Positions 1 to 5,543 of a stretch of 16,753 nucleotides of DNA are shown here, piece by piece. The notes under the pieces were generated by a model. It was not told where the DNA came from. It saw nothing but the letters and a program-made list of their open reading frames with translations, and did not search any database. How positions within the stretch are numbered: the first letter of the stretch is position 1; every line of letters begins with the position of its first letter. Origin of the DNA: Clostridia bacterium (lineage in GTDB: Bacteria; Bacillota; Clostridia; Christensenellales; CAG-917). Where the stretch lies: positions 1 through 16,753 of the forward strand of contig CAAEDU010000099.1 of the NCBI GenBank assembly GCA_900754695.1, in the 5' to 3' direction. The translations under genes and the position numbers were made by a program.

Positions 1-71
1 AACGCGATAGTTCCGGCGCAACGCAGAGGAACGAGGAGCGGGGCGAACGTCCGTATTTTTGCGACGCGTAG

Positions 72-148
72 ACACAGCCGCAGGCGCATACGCAAACACC
101 CCACAGATTTCTGCGGGGTGTCGCTAATGATGCCTTGCGGCTGTGTGG
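72..148. repeat. Large nested inverted repeat / hairpin
   Basis: The outer arms ACACAGCCGCA (about 72-82) and TGCGGCTGTGT (about 136-146) are complementary. Inside them is a second hairpin, ACACCCC-A-CAG (96-106) against CTG-C-GGGGTGT (111-121), with one A.C mismatch and an ATTT loop. A cruciform, a small structured RNA or a non-autonomous palindromic element would all fit. No T tract follows on either strand, so it is not an ordinary terminator. Confidence 0.5.
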
Positions 149-166
149 TGGAGGTGCGGGGAGTCG
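144..166. repeat. Copy of tmRNA 3' end (att-like direct repeat 1)
   Basis: These 23 bases are identical to 354-376, which spans the last 21 nt of the tmRNA (T-arm, acceptor strand and CCA) plus two bases beyond. The 3' end of ssrA is a classic attachment site for tyrosine-recombinase islands and prophages, and integration leaves exactly this kind of direct repeat. Only 210 bp separates the copies and no integrase is present, so this is best read as a scar or one end of an island lying to the left. Confidence 0.6.
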
Positions 167-326
167 TAAGGAGCGCAGCGACGGAATAGCGAGGATGTGA
201 GGTGAAACGACGGATATGCGGGGCTTTTGTCGCGGTGCCGTAGATCAACGAGAGCTGTGCGGAAAGAGAAGCCGCCGCCGAACAACTCGCGTCAGCCAAG
301 GGTGAGACTCCCCGCTATCAGACAAG

Positions 327-354
327 AAAAGCACCTGCTGTGCAGGTGCTTTTT
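327..354 (-). terminator. Rho-independent terminator of tmRNA (symmetrical)
   Basis: A perfect 8-bp stem GCACCTGC (331-338) / GCAGGTGC (342-349) with a 3-nt loop. It has A residues on one side and T residues on the other, so it can act in both directions. It starts immediately beyond the tmRNA CCA end. Confidence 0.8.
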
Positions 355-376
355 GTGGTGGAGGTGCGGGGAGTCG
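354..376. repeat. att-like direct repeat 2, within tmRNA 3' end
   Basis: Partner of the repeat at 144-166, identical over 23 bp. It overlaps the functional tmRNA 3' terminus, so the gene itself remains intact, as expected when an element restores the 3' end on integration. Confidence 0.6.
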
Positions 377-717
377 AACCCCGGTCCAACCGGCCGTTGA
401 CGGTGCTTTCTACATGCTTATCCGACGTTTGGGTGTCTCTTGCTTCGGTACGGCGGCGAACCTCGGCTCGACAAGCCCGTGATGACAGCGACCTTACCGG
501 GCGATGGGGTCGCGTTGTCTGTTTTTATGATGCCGCTTGCTCGGGGAACAGAAAACCCGAGGGCGACACGCTGACTAAATTAAGCAGCGAGGGCGAACTC
601 CATGGTGGAGTTCTTTTGCGTATTTTTCGCGTTTATTTTTTATTTCCGTTTTTACGCAGACGAGCCTGCGGCATGCTTACCCCGCCTCAAACCGACTGTC
701 GAAGCCGGTACACCCCC
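356..717 (-). ncRNA. ssrA: Transfer-messenger RNA (tmRNA)
   Basis: tmRNA rescues stalled ribosomes: it is charged with alanine, enters the A site with SmpB and adds a degradation tag. On the minus strand the 5' end GGGGGTG (717-711) pairs with CACCTCC next to the terminal ACCA (ends at 356). The third pair is G.U, the identity element for alanyl-tRNA synthetase. The T-arm reads GGTTCGACTCC. The tag frame starts at a GCG resume codon (630-628, preceded by ATAAAC) and ends at TAA (582-580). It encodes AKNTQKNSTMEFALAA, with the ALAA end recognised by ClpXP-type proteases. A 7-bp hairpin, GAACTCC/GGAGTTC, lies inside the tag codons. The length of about 362 nt is normal. Mature ends are inferred from acceptor-stem pairing. 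Confidence 0.96.
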
Positions 718-749
718 ACGTCGTAGGGTAACGCGACGCAGGTAAAGAG

Positions 750-777
750 ATTATAGCATATTATTTCCGAAATGCAA
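750..777 (-). promoter_or_regulatory. tmRNA promoter
   Basis: On the minus strand TTGCAT (777-772) and a perfect TATAAT (755-750) are separated by 16 bp. Transcription would start near 743, about 26 nt before the mature 5' end, leaving a short leader for RNase P to remove. Confidence 0.8.
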
Positions 778-1132
778 GGATTTGTGCGCTTCGATAAAAT
801 AAATCGTCTAAGCATGCCGCGCGCCGCCGTTTTGACTGCGGGGCGGGGCACTTCGGGCTTGACGGGGGAGAGGGAGCGGGTATAATTGAAGTGCGGCGTC
901 CCCTGCCGCGTGATGAGAGCGATCACCCCCGCCGACAGAGACCGCTATCCCTTCCATGAAAGCATAGCCGCAAAATACGGGAAATGACGAAAACAGCGGT
1001 TTATCCGCGCATTTCTGCGCATTGAAACGGCTTTAACGGAAATTTTGGGCGAGTGACACCGCTTGCCCCGCCTGCACCTCGCACCTGTATGACACAGGAA
1101 ATGATGTTGGCGACGGCACAAAAAATGGACAG
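778..1132. other. Gene-free stretch between tmRNA and zinc-ribbon gene
   Basis: No gene with a credible start is visible. It holds the orphan plus-strand promoter (859-886) and, downstream of it, small hairpins: GCGGC/GCCGC (about 892-908), GCGG/CCGC and GCGCA/TGCGC (about 991-1020), and CCTGT/ACAGG near 1086-1100. A 24-codon open frame at 913-987 lacks a ribosome binding site. Confidence 0.5.
859..886 (+). promoter_or_regulatory. Orphan sigma-70-type promoter
   Basis: TTGACG (859-864) and a perfect TATAAT (881-886) with a 16-bp spacer. The transcript would start near 893 and run toward the 3' end of the oppositely oriented zinc-ribbon gene. No protein gene with a ribosome binding site follows, so the product may be a small or antisense RNA. 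The match could also be fortuitous. Confidence 0.5.
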
Positions 1133-1156
1133 AAAAAAGCCCGCGTTCACGCGGGC
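1133..1156 (-). terminator. Terminator of the zinc-ribbon gene
   Basis: On the minus strand a 7-bp stem GCCCGCG/CGCGGGC with a 4-nt loop is followed by TTTTTT (1138-1133). It lies 21 bp past the stop codon. Confidence 0.8.
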
Positions 1157-1177
1157 GATTGAGTTGATGATGACATT

Positions 1178-1675
1178 TTAATCGTTATCTGGCGGAGTAG
1201 TTTGCGATATGGCATTTTTCAGTGTGGAGAGCTGTTCGGTCAAATCGCGCAGTTGTTCTTCAAGTTTATCGATCTTATTTTGAGCGCGTTTTGATTGCTT
1301 GATGCCTTTCTTGGTCATTTGAAATATTTTTACTACTGTGTTCGCATGATATTTATCTATGCACTTATAAATCACTGCATGCACTAAACAATATATGAAG
1401 TACAACTGCATAATTGTCGCTGCGATATACAAGACGGCAACTGCCCATAATGGCATAGCGACAAGCGATGCAACCATATTAAGGACGAACGTGATTATAA
1501 AAGAAATGATCGTTTTAAGCAAATAGGATGAGTTGAGATTATCATATAAGCTCGTTTCATCATCATGAATTTTATTCGCTTTTTCGTTGTCCATTTCGTA
1601 ATTGCATTCGGGGCAGACAAGGTATCCCTCCGGCCGTTTTTCTTGCATTTCACTATTGCATATAGGGCATTTCAT
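1178..1675 (-). CDS. Zinc-ribbon, two-helix membrane protein with C-terminal coiled coil
   Basis: Function not recognised. The 165-residue protein begins with a rubredoxin-like zinc ribbon (C3-x2-C6 and C21-x2-C24). Two hydrophobic helices follow (about 54-74 and 77-103), then a lysine-rich linker and a coiled coil (about 132-157) with a regular heptad series I135, L138, L142, L145, L149, L152, I156. The start is set by AAAGGAGG 8 nt upstream. The gene is visibly richer in A+T than its neighbours, which suggests recent acquisition or weak selection. It follows the sialidase-like gene by 59 bp on the same strand and could share its transcript. The layout suggests a membrane-anchored oligomer with a cytoplasmic metal-binding head; this is inference from architecture only. 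Confidence 0.8.
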   Translation of the reverse strand: MKCPICNSEMQEKRPEGYLVCPECNYEMDNEKANKIHDDETSLYDNLNSSYLLKTIISFIITFVLNMVASLVAMPLWAVAVLYIAATIMQLYFIYCLVHAVIYKCIDKYHANTVVKIFQMTKKGIKQSKRAQNKIDKLEEQLRDLTEQLSTLKNAISQTTPPDND

Positions 1676-1734
1676 GCTGTTATCCTCCTTTGAGTTTCTA
1701 TAATACCGTCACAAATTTACAAGAGACGGCATGT

Positions 1735-3198
1735 TCAGAGCAGTTTCTCGATGTCGGCGAGGGTGAAGGTGCGGGAGATGATGTAGCTTGTCGTGCCCAC
1801 CTTGTCGAAGGAGCCGTAACCCACCACGTTGTAGGTGCCGTCCACGCACACCACGCCGCTGTAACCGTTGTCGATGACGGCGTTGTAGGGCTTGGCGAAG
1901 TAGTCCGTCCTGCCAAGCTCGATGAGGTATTCCCCTTTGCTGTCGTTGGAGGGATCGTCGTCGGCGTAGGTCATGAGGTCGTCGAAGGTGCCCACCCAGG
2001 CGTACCAGCCGCCGCTGATACGGTTGTAGATGCTCACCGCGCTACGCTTGACGGGGATCATCTGTCTGAAAGAGATGAGCAGTTTCCCGGTGGTCTCGTC
2101 ATACTCCGCCTTGTGGCGGTCGCCGCTGAGCTCGTAGGGGAGTTCTTTCAGCCCTTCCCAGGTCTCGCCCTCGTCGTAGGAGAAGGCGATGAGGGAGCGG
2201 GACACCCTCTTTTCTGCGCGGGAGAGGAGGATGAGCGCATCGTTGTCCTCGTTGCGGACGATCTCCACCTCGCACATGCCGTACTTTTGCGTCTCGTCGG
2301 AGTAGTCGGGCATGAGCAGTTCGGGCGCGGACCAGTCGGCGTTCCCGTCCTCGTCGAAGGTGAGGTAGGTCTTGTAGACGTTGAAGGAGTGGTCGTGGAA
2401 GAGCCCCATCCACTTGTCGATGTACTGCCCGTTCTCCTTGATCTGCGTGAGTGAGGACATCGCGACGATGGCGTCCGCGGGGGAGTGGAATTTCTCGAAT
2501 TCGCTCCAAGTCTCGCCGTAGTCGTCGGAGAAGGAGAAGTTGAAGCCGTCCGCCTTATACTTCGTTGCCACCCAATAGGGGCAGCCGGAGATCATCACCA
2601 GCTTCTCACTGCCGTCCGTGAAGTGCAGGTTGTAGAGGGTGGGGGTCTCCTGCGAGTCGGCGTAACTTGCGGGCAGTCCCGTCACTCTGTCCGACCAGGT
2701 GAGCCCCATATCGTAGCTTACGCGCATCGCGATCTGTCCCTTGCCGTGCCCGAGAGGATACATGACGATGATCTTGCCCTGTTCGGAGCCGTCGTCCACC
2801 CAGACAGAATCGGGGTGCGCGATGTAGCTGCCCGATTTTTCCACCGTGACGGCGGAGTCGAGTGAGAGACGCGCGACGGGGAGATCGATGAAGTCGCCCG
2901 GTTCGTTCAGAGTGGCGAAGTGAGTGGGGACGAGGATGACCGCGAGCAGCACTCCCACAGAAAGGACGGAGATGAGCGAGATCGCGATCTTTTTGCGGTT
3001 GCGTTTGAACCACACCGAGAATTTCTCTCTCGGCTTTTTGCTTTTTTTGCCGCTTTTTGCGGTCTCGGGCTCGGACGGAGCGGCGTCGCGCTCCGCACCC
3101 TCCGCGTTGTCGGCAGCCGCCGCGGCGTCTGCTTCGGGCTCGGTGACGGGCTCGGTGACGGTATCTTCGCGGATGAGATCGTTTTCTTTGTCGGACAT
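1735..3198 (-). CDS. Membrane-anchored sialidase-like BNR-repeat protein
   Basis: A 487-residue protein of the sialidase/BNR beta-propeller superfamily. Residues 1-50 are acidic and alanine-rich, 51-70 strongly basic, and 71-91 form one membrane helix. The following 390 residues should therefore be outside the cell (type II anchor, no signal peptidase site seen). Three Asp boxes of the S-x-D-x-G-x-T-W type are present at 161-168, 224-231 and 340-347. A segment with CEVEIVR and LLSRAEKR (309-331) resembles the Glu/Arg region of sialidases, and GYSGVV (445-450) the late propeller strand. The classic RIP motif is not seen, so cleavage of sialic acid is unproven; binding or hydrolysis of another glycan is possible. 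The start follows AGGGAGG, and a consensus promoter lies just upstream. Confidence 0.82.
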   Translation of the reverse strand: MSDKENDLIREDTVTEPVTEPEADAAAAADNAEGAERDAAPSEPETAKSGKKSKKPREKFSVWFKRNRKKIAISLISVLSVGVLLAVILVPTHFATLNEPGDFIDLPVARLSLDSAVTVEKSGSYIAHPDSVWVDDGSEQGKIIVMYPLGHGKGQIAMRVSYDMGLTWSDRVTGLPASYADSQETPTLYNLHFTDGSEKLVMISGCPYWVATKYKADGFNFSFSDDYGETWSEFEKFHSPADAIVAMSSLTQIKENGQYIDKWMGLFHDHSFNVYKTYLTFDEDGNADWSAPELLMPDYSDETQKYGMCEVEIVRNEDNDALILLSRAEKRVSRSLIAFSYDEGETWEGLKELPYELSGDRHKAEYDETTGKLLISFRQMIPVKRSAVSIYNRISGGWYAWVGTFDDLMTYADDDPSNDSKGEYLIELGRTDYFAKPYNAVIDNGYSGVVCVDGTYNVVGYGSFDKVGTTSYIISRTFTLADIEKLL

Positions 3199-3223
3199 GG
3201 TGTGACCTCCCTTTTTCGCTTAA

Positions 3224-3252
3224 ATTTTATATTACGCACGCGCGCCTGTCAA
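3224..3252 (-). promoter_or_regulatory. Promoter of the sialidase-like gene
   Basis: On the minus strand a perfect TTGACA (3252-3247), a 17-bp spacer and TAAAAT (3229-3224). The spacer is a G+C-rich alternating GCGCGCG run, repeated on the other side of the -35 box. It is back to back with the promoter of the hydrolase operon. Confidence 0.85.
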
Positions 3253-3263
3253 GCGCGCGCACC

Positions 3264-3292
3264 TTGACTAAGAGCGCGCGGGAGATTATAAT
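3264..3292 (+). promoter_or_regulatory. Promoter of the hydrolase operon
   Basis: TTGACT (3264-3269), a 17-bp spacer and a perfect TATAAT (3287-3292). Only 11 bp separates its -35 box from the one facing the other way, and that gap is a GCGCGC run. An ATG inside the -35 box therefore cannot start the next gene. Confidence 0.85.
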
Positions 3293-3298
3293 CATAAA

Positions 3299-3428
3299 GG
3301 ACGTTTCGCCCGCGCATGCAGGGCATTTTGTCCGCGGGCGCGAGAAGCGTGCGGCACAGGGCAGCGCGGATGTGCGCCGCACGGATGTTGCGTCCGGATA
3401 CGACGCGCCAAAGCGCGCGGGAGGGGAT
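3299..3428 (+). promoter_or_regulatory. Structured 5' leader of the hydrolase operon
   Basis: About 130 nt of untranslated leader. Two stem-loops are visible: CGCCCGCG (3307-3314) / CGCGGGCG (3333-3340), and GTGCGGC (3349-3355) / GCCGCAC (3376-3382). Neither is followed by a T tract. It matches no riboswitch class I recognise. It may simply reflect high G+C content. Confidence 0.4.
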
Positions 3429-4238
3429 ATGAGGACCAAGGTAACAGCCATCGCGGAACACACCTATATGCTCACCGACCGCCTCACGGGGGTCAACCAG
3501 TTCCTGCTGGAAGGCGATGAGAAAGCTCTTCTCATCGACACGGGCTACGGCACCAAGTCGCTGCCCCGCGCGGTGAAGAAGCTGACATCCCTCCCCGTCA
3601 TGGTGGTCAACACCCACCTGCACCCCGACCACAGCAACGGCAACGGCTTTTTCGGGAAGGTGATGGTGGGGGAGCCCGATCTGCCCTCGCACGGGGTGCC
3701 GTCCAACTACATTTTCGAGGGCGTCGCCTCGGCGTACCGCAAGAGCCTGCTGCGCCCGCTCATGAGCGTTGCGCGCAAATTCGCTTTGATCGACCCGTCT
3801 GCTGCGGAATATTCCCCGTTGCCCGACATGATCCATCTCGGTGAAAGAAGCCTGGATGCCGTCCCGTGCCCCGGGCATACGGCGGGGAGCGTGATCTTCT
3901 GCGACTCGGAGACGGACTACATCTTCGCGGGGGACGCCATCAACCGCGAGCAATGGATGTTCACCTGTCCCTCATCGAGGACGAAGGACTATGCGGAGCT
4001 TTGGAAAGATATGCAAGAGGGGCTTTCCTGCTGGTCCAAGATATGGATCTCGCACAGCAGAAAACCGCTGGATATTGACTTTATCGGGGAGTTTATCCGC
4101 GCATTGGAGACGATAAAACCCGAAAACGGGCGTCCGACCAAGATCAAGGGCACGCCGGAACCGGTGACTGTTTATGCATGCGAGAGCGAGAAATACGGCA
4201 GGATACGTGTGTGGGCGTATCCGTCGCAGGTGAGGTGA
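3429..4238 (+). CDS. Metallo-beta-lactamase fold hydrolase
   Basis: A 269-residue binuclear metal hydrolase of the MBL superfamily, presumably cytoplasmic as no signal peptide is seen. The metal ligands are all present: H63-x-H65-x-D67-H68 (HLHPDH), H150 in PGHTAGS, D169 in FAGD and H209 in WISHS. These families include glyoxalase II-like thioesterases, lactonases and quorum-quenching enzymes; the substrate cannot be told from sequence. The start at 3429 is chosen because GGGAGGGG stands just before it and because an upstream in-frame ATG at 3264 lies inside the promoter. It is the first gene of a two-gene operon with the esterase, which starts 4 bp after its stop, so the two hydrolases may act on the same class of ester or lactone. 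Confidence 0.88.
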   Translation: MRTKVTAIAEHTYMLTDRLTGVNQFLLEGDEKALLIDTGYGTKSLPRAVKKLTSLPVMVVNTHLHPDHSNGNGFFGKVMVGEPDLPSHGVPSNYIFEGVASAYRKSLLRPLMSVARKFALIDPSAAEYSPLPDMIHLGERSLDAVPCPGHTAGSVIFCDSETDYIFAGDAINREQWMFTCPSSRTKDYAELWKDMQEGLSCWSKIWISHSRKPLDIDFIGEFIRALETIKPENGRPTKIKGTPEPVTVYACESEKYGRIRVWAYPSQVR

Positions 4239-4242
4239 AGAT

Positions 4243-5205
4243 ATGCTTTTGTCCAAGCTGACCGCGGAGGTCATTCGCCGCAACACGAAAAAGTACGATG
4301 ACTTGAGGATCGCGAAGCAGACCCCGCCCGCGGGCGTTTCCGTCGAGGTGTTCGACTATCTCCCGGACGGCGACCCGATGCACAAACTCAACGTCTATCG
4401 CCCCGAGGAGACCTCGGGCGTGCTCCCCGTCATCGTCAACATCCACGGCGGCGCCTGGGTGTACGGCGACAAGGATCTGAACAAATATTACTGCATGTAT
4501 CTCGCCTCCAAGGGCTTCCTCGTGATGGGCATGAGCTATCGCCTGATGACCGCCGTCACTCTGAAAGAGCAGGTGCAGGACGTGTTTGCGTCCGTGTGCT
4601 TCCTCGCGGACAACGCGGAGAGGTTGGGTGCGGACGCGGAGAATGTCATGCTCTCCGGCGACAGCGCGGGCGGACACCTCGCGTCCCTCGCGGCGAGCAT
4701 AATGGCGTCGCCCGAACTTGCGGCGGCGTACGGCGTCAGGGTGCCCGCCCTCTCGGTGAAATGCCTCGTCATGAGCCATCCGGTGGGCGAGGTGCACTCC
4801 GTCATGCTGAACAAAGACCTCCGTCCCTCTCTCGGCGGCGGGGCGGTGCAGCGCATCTTCGACGGCATCCTCTTCGGCAAAAAACGGAAAAAACACGAGG
4901 TGTACGGTCTCTCTGCGTTCACGGAATACTCCCGCGGTCTCACCCTCCCGCCCACGCTGCTCATAGGCTGCGAGCGCGACGTCTACGTCCGTCACAGCCT
5001 GCTCCTTTCGCGGCTGTTCGAGGATATGGTGAAGGAGGGCAGATGTCCGCGTTTCGTCTTCGACTACGTCCCCGCGGCGGAGGAGACGAGAAAGCTCCGT
5101 CACGTCTACAACATCGTGCACTACGAGTGGCGGGAGTCCATGCGCGTCAACGACCTTTCGCTGGAATTTTTCTGCGAGAGCATGAAAGCGGACTGCGCGG
5201 AGTGA
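4243..5205 (+). CDS. Alpha/beta hydrolase, HSL/esterase-lipase type
   Basis: A 320-residue serine esterase of the hormone-sensitive-lipase-like family (alpha/beta hydrolase 3). HGGAW (68-72) forms the oxyanion hole, GDSAGG (139-144) carries nucleophile S141, and D246 (CERD) and H287 (LRHVYN) fit the rest of the triad. No signal peptide is seen. It is expected to hydrolyse small carboxylic esters. The SD GAGGTGAAG lies within the end of the preceding MBL gene, giving tight translational linkage. A 14-nt loop hairpin (CTCCGCC/GGCGGGG) follows its stop but lacks a T tract. Confidence 0.88.
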   Translation: MLLSKLTAEVIRRNTKKYDDLRIAKQTPPAGVSVEVFDYLPDGDPMHKLNVYRPEETSGVLPVIVNIHGGAWVYGDKDLNKYYCMYLASKGFLVMGMSYRLMTAVTLKEQVQDVFASVCFLADNAERLGADAENVMLSGDSAGGHLASLAASIMASPELAAAYGVRVPALSVKCLVMSHPVGEVHSVMLNKDLRPSLGGGAVQRIFDGILFGKKRKKHEVYGLSAFTEYSRGLTLPPTLLIGCERDVYVRHSLLLSRLFEDMVKEGRCPRFVFDYVPAAEETRKLRHVYNIVHYEWRESMRVNDLSLEFFCESMKADCAE

Positions 5206-5465
5206 CTCCGCCGCGAACTCTCTTATGGCGGGGCGTCGCAGGCAAGGGCGCCCGCAAGTCCCGACCGTGCACAAACACCGAAAATGATCGTTTCGAAGCG
5301 GGGCACATCATTCCGTCCCGCATGAGACCGCTCGTGATATGCACTCCGGCGCGGCGTGAAACGGACGGTGCGGCGGCGAAAAAGTGACGTTCGTTCCGCG
5401 ACATGTGTACGCGGAATCGTATTTTTGTTGAAAATCTAACATTATTTTAATGATAGGGGGCTAAA
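5206..5465. other. Gene-free stretch before the DUF1538 operon
   Basis: No credible gene. The first part is G+C-rich with weak hairpins. A terminator-like hairpin sits at 5394-5426, followed by an AT-rich segment (about 5417-5455) that probably holds the next operon's promoter. TTGTTG (5425-5430) and TTGAAA (5428-5433) are possible -35 boxes, but no good -10 box at standard spacing could be identified. Confidence 0.5.
5394..5426 (+). terminator. Probable terminator of the hydrolase operon
   Basis: Stem TTCCGCG (5394-5400) / CGCGGAA (5410-5416) with a 9-nt loop, followed after TCGTA by TTTTT. It lies about 190 bp past the esterase stop, further than usual. Confidence 0.5.
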
Positions 5466-5522
5466 ATGAGATCCGGCGCGGGGAGGCACGCCGCTCCGAG
5501 GGAGCGGAGCCGAGCCGCGTGA
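5466..5522 (+). CDS. Possible leader peptide upstream of the DUF1538 gene
   Basis: An 18-codon ORF, MRSGAGRHAAPRERSRAA, with a good SD (AGGGGG at 5455-5460, 5-nt spacer). It is rich in Arg and Ala. Its TGA stop (5520-5522) touches the foot of the hairpin at 5523-5539 that covers the likely SD of the DUF1538 gene. A second hairpin CCGCTCC/GGAGCGG (5491-5507) lies within the ORF. It is in the same reading frame as the downstream gene, so a stop codon in a longer N-terminus is an alternative. No homolog is recognised and translation is unproven. Confidence 0.35.
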   Translation: MRSGAGRHAAPRERSRAA

Positions 5523-5543
5523 GCGCCCGTAGAGGGCGCGGGT
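5523..5543 (+). promoter_or_regulatory. Hairpin sequestering the DUF1538 ribosome binding site
   Basis: GCGCCC (5523-5528) pairs with GGGCGC (5534-5539) around a 5-nt loop. The only SD-like sequence, AGAGGG (5531-5536), is half inside the stem. A ribosome ending translation at 5520-5522 would be placed to melt it, suggesting translational coupling to the upstream leader ORF. Confidence 0.4.

Larger units (their letters stand above)
1..326. other. Gene-free region downstream of tmRNA
   Basis: No convincing gene is seen. The stretch holds a nested hairpin (72-148), a copy of the tmRNA 3' end (144-166) and a 10-bp inverted partner of it, GACTCCCCGC at 306-315. Two loosely similar G+C-rich segments lie on either side of the hairpin (about 17-70 and 171-235), sharing a pattern like GCGCA...CGAGGA...GAA.CG. 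This looks like repeat-rich DNA at the edge of an integration hotspot; it may continue left of the window. Confidence 0.55.

Noticed and set aside
913..987. A 24-codon ORF (MRAITPADRDRYPFHESIAA...) behind the orphan promoter
   Set aside because: The N-terminus faintly resembles GNAT acetyltransferases, but it has no ribosome binding site and stops at once. At most a vestige.
1706..1729. CCGTC/GACGG inverted repeat between the sialidase-like and zinc-ribbon genes as a terminator
   Set aside because: The stem is only 5 bp with a 14-nt loop and no T tract.
1690..2454. A 254-codon plus-strand open frame opposite the sialidase-like gene
   Set aside because: Val/Gly/His-rich shadow sequence; the opposite strand carries Asp boxes, an SD and a promoter.
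3264..3428. N-terminal extension of the MBL gene from ATG 3264
   Set aside because: The ATG lies inside the -35 box of a near-perfect promoter, the extension has no homology to the fold, and ATG 3429 has the ribosome binding site.
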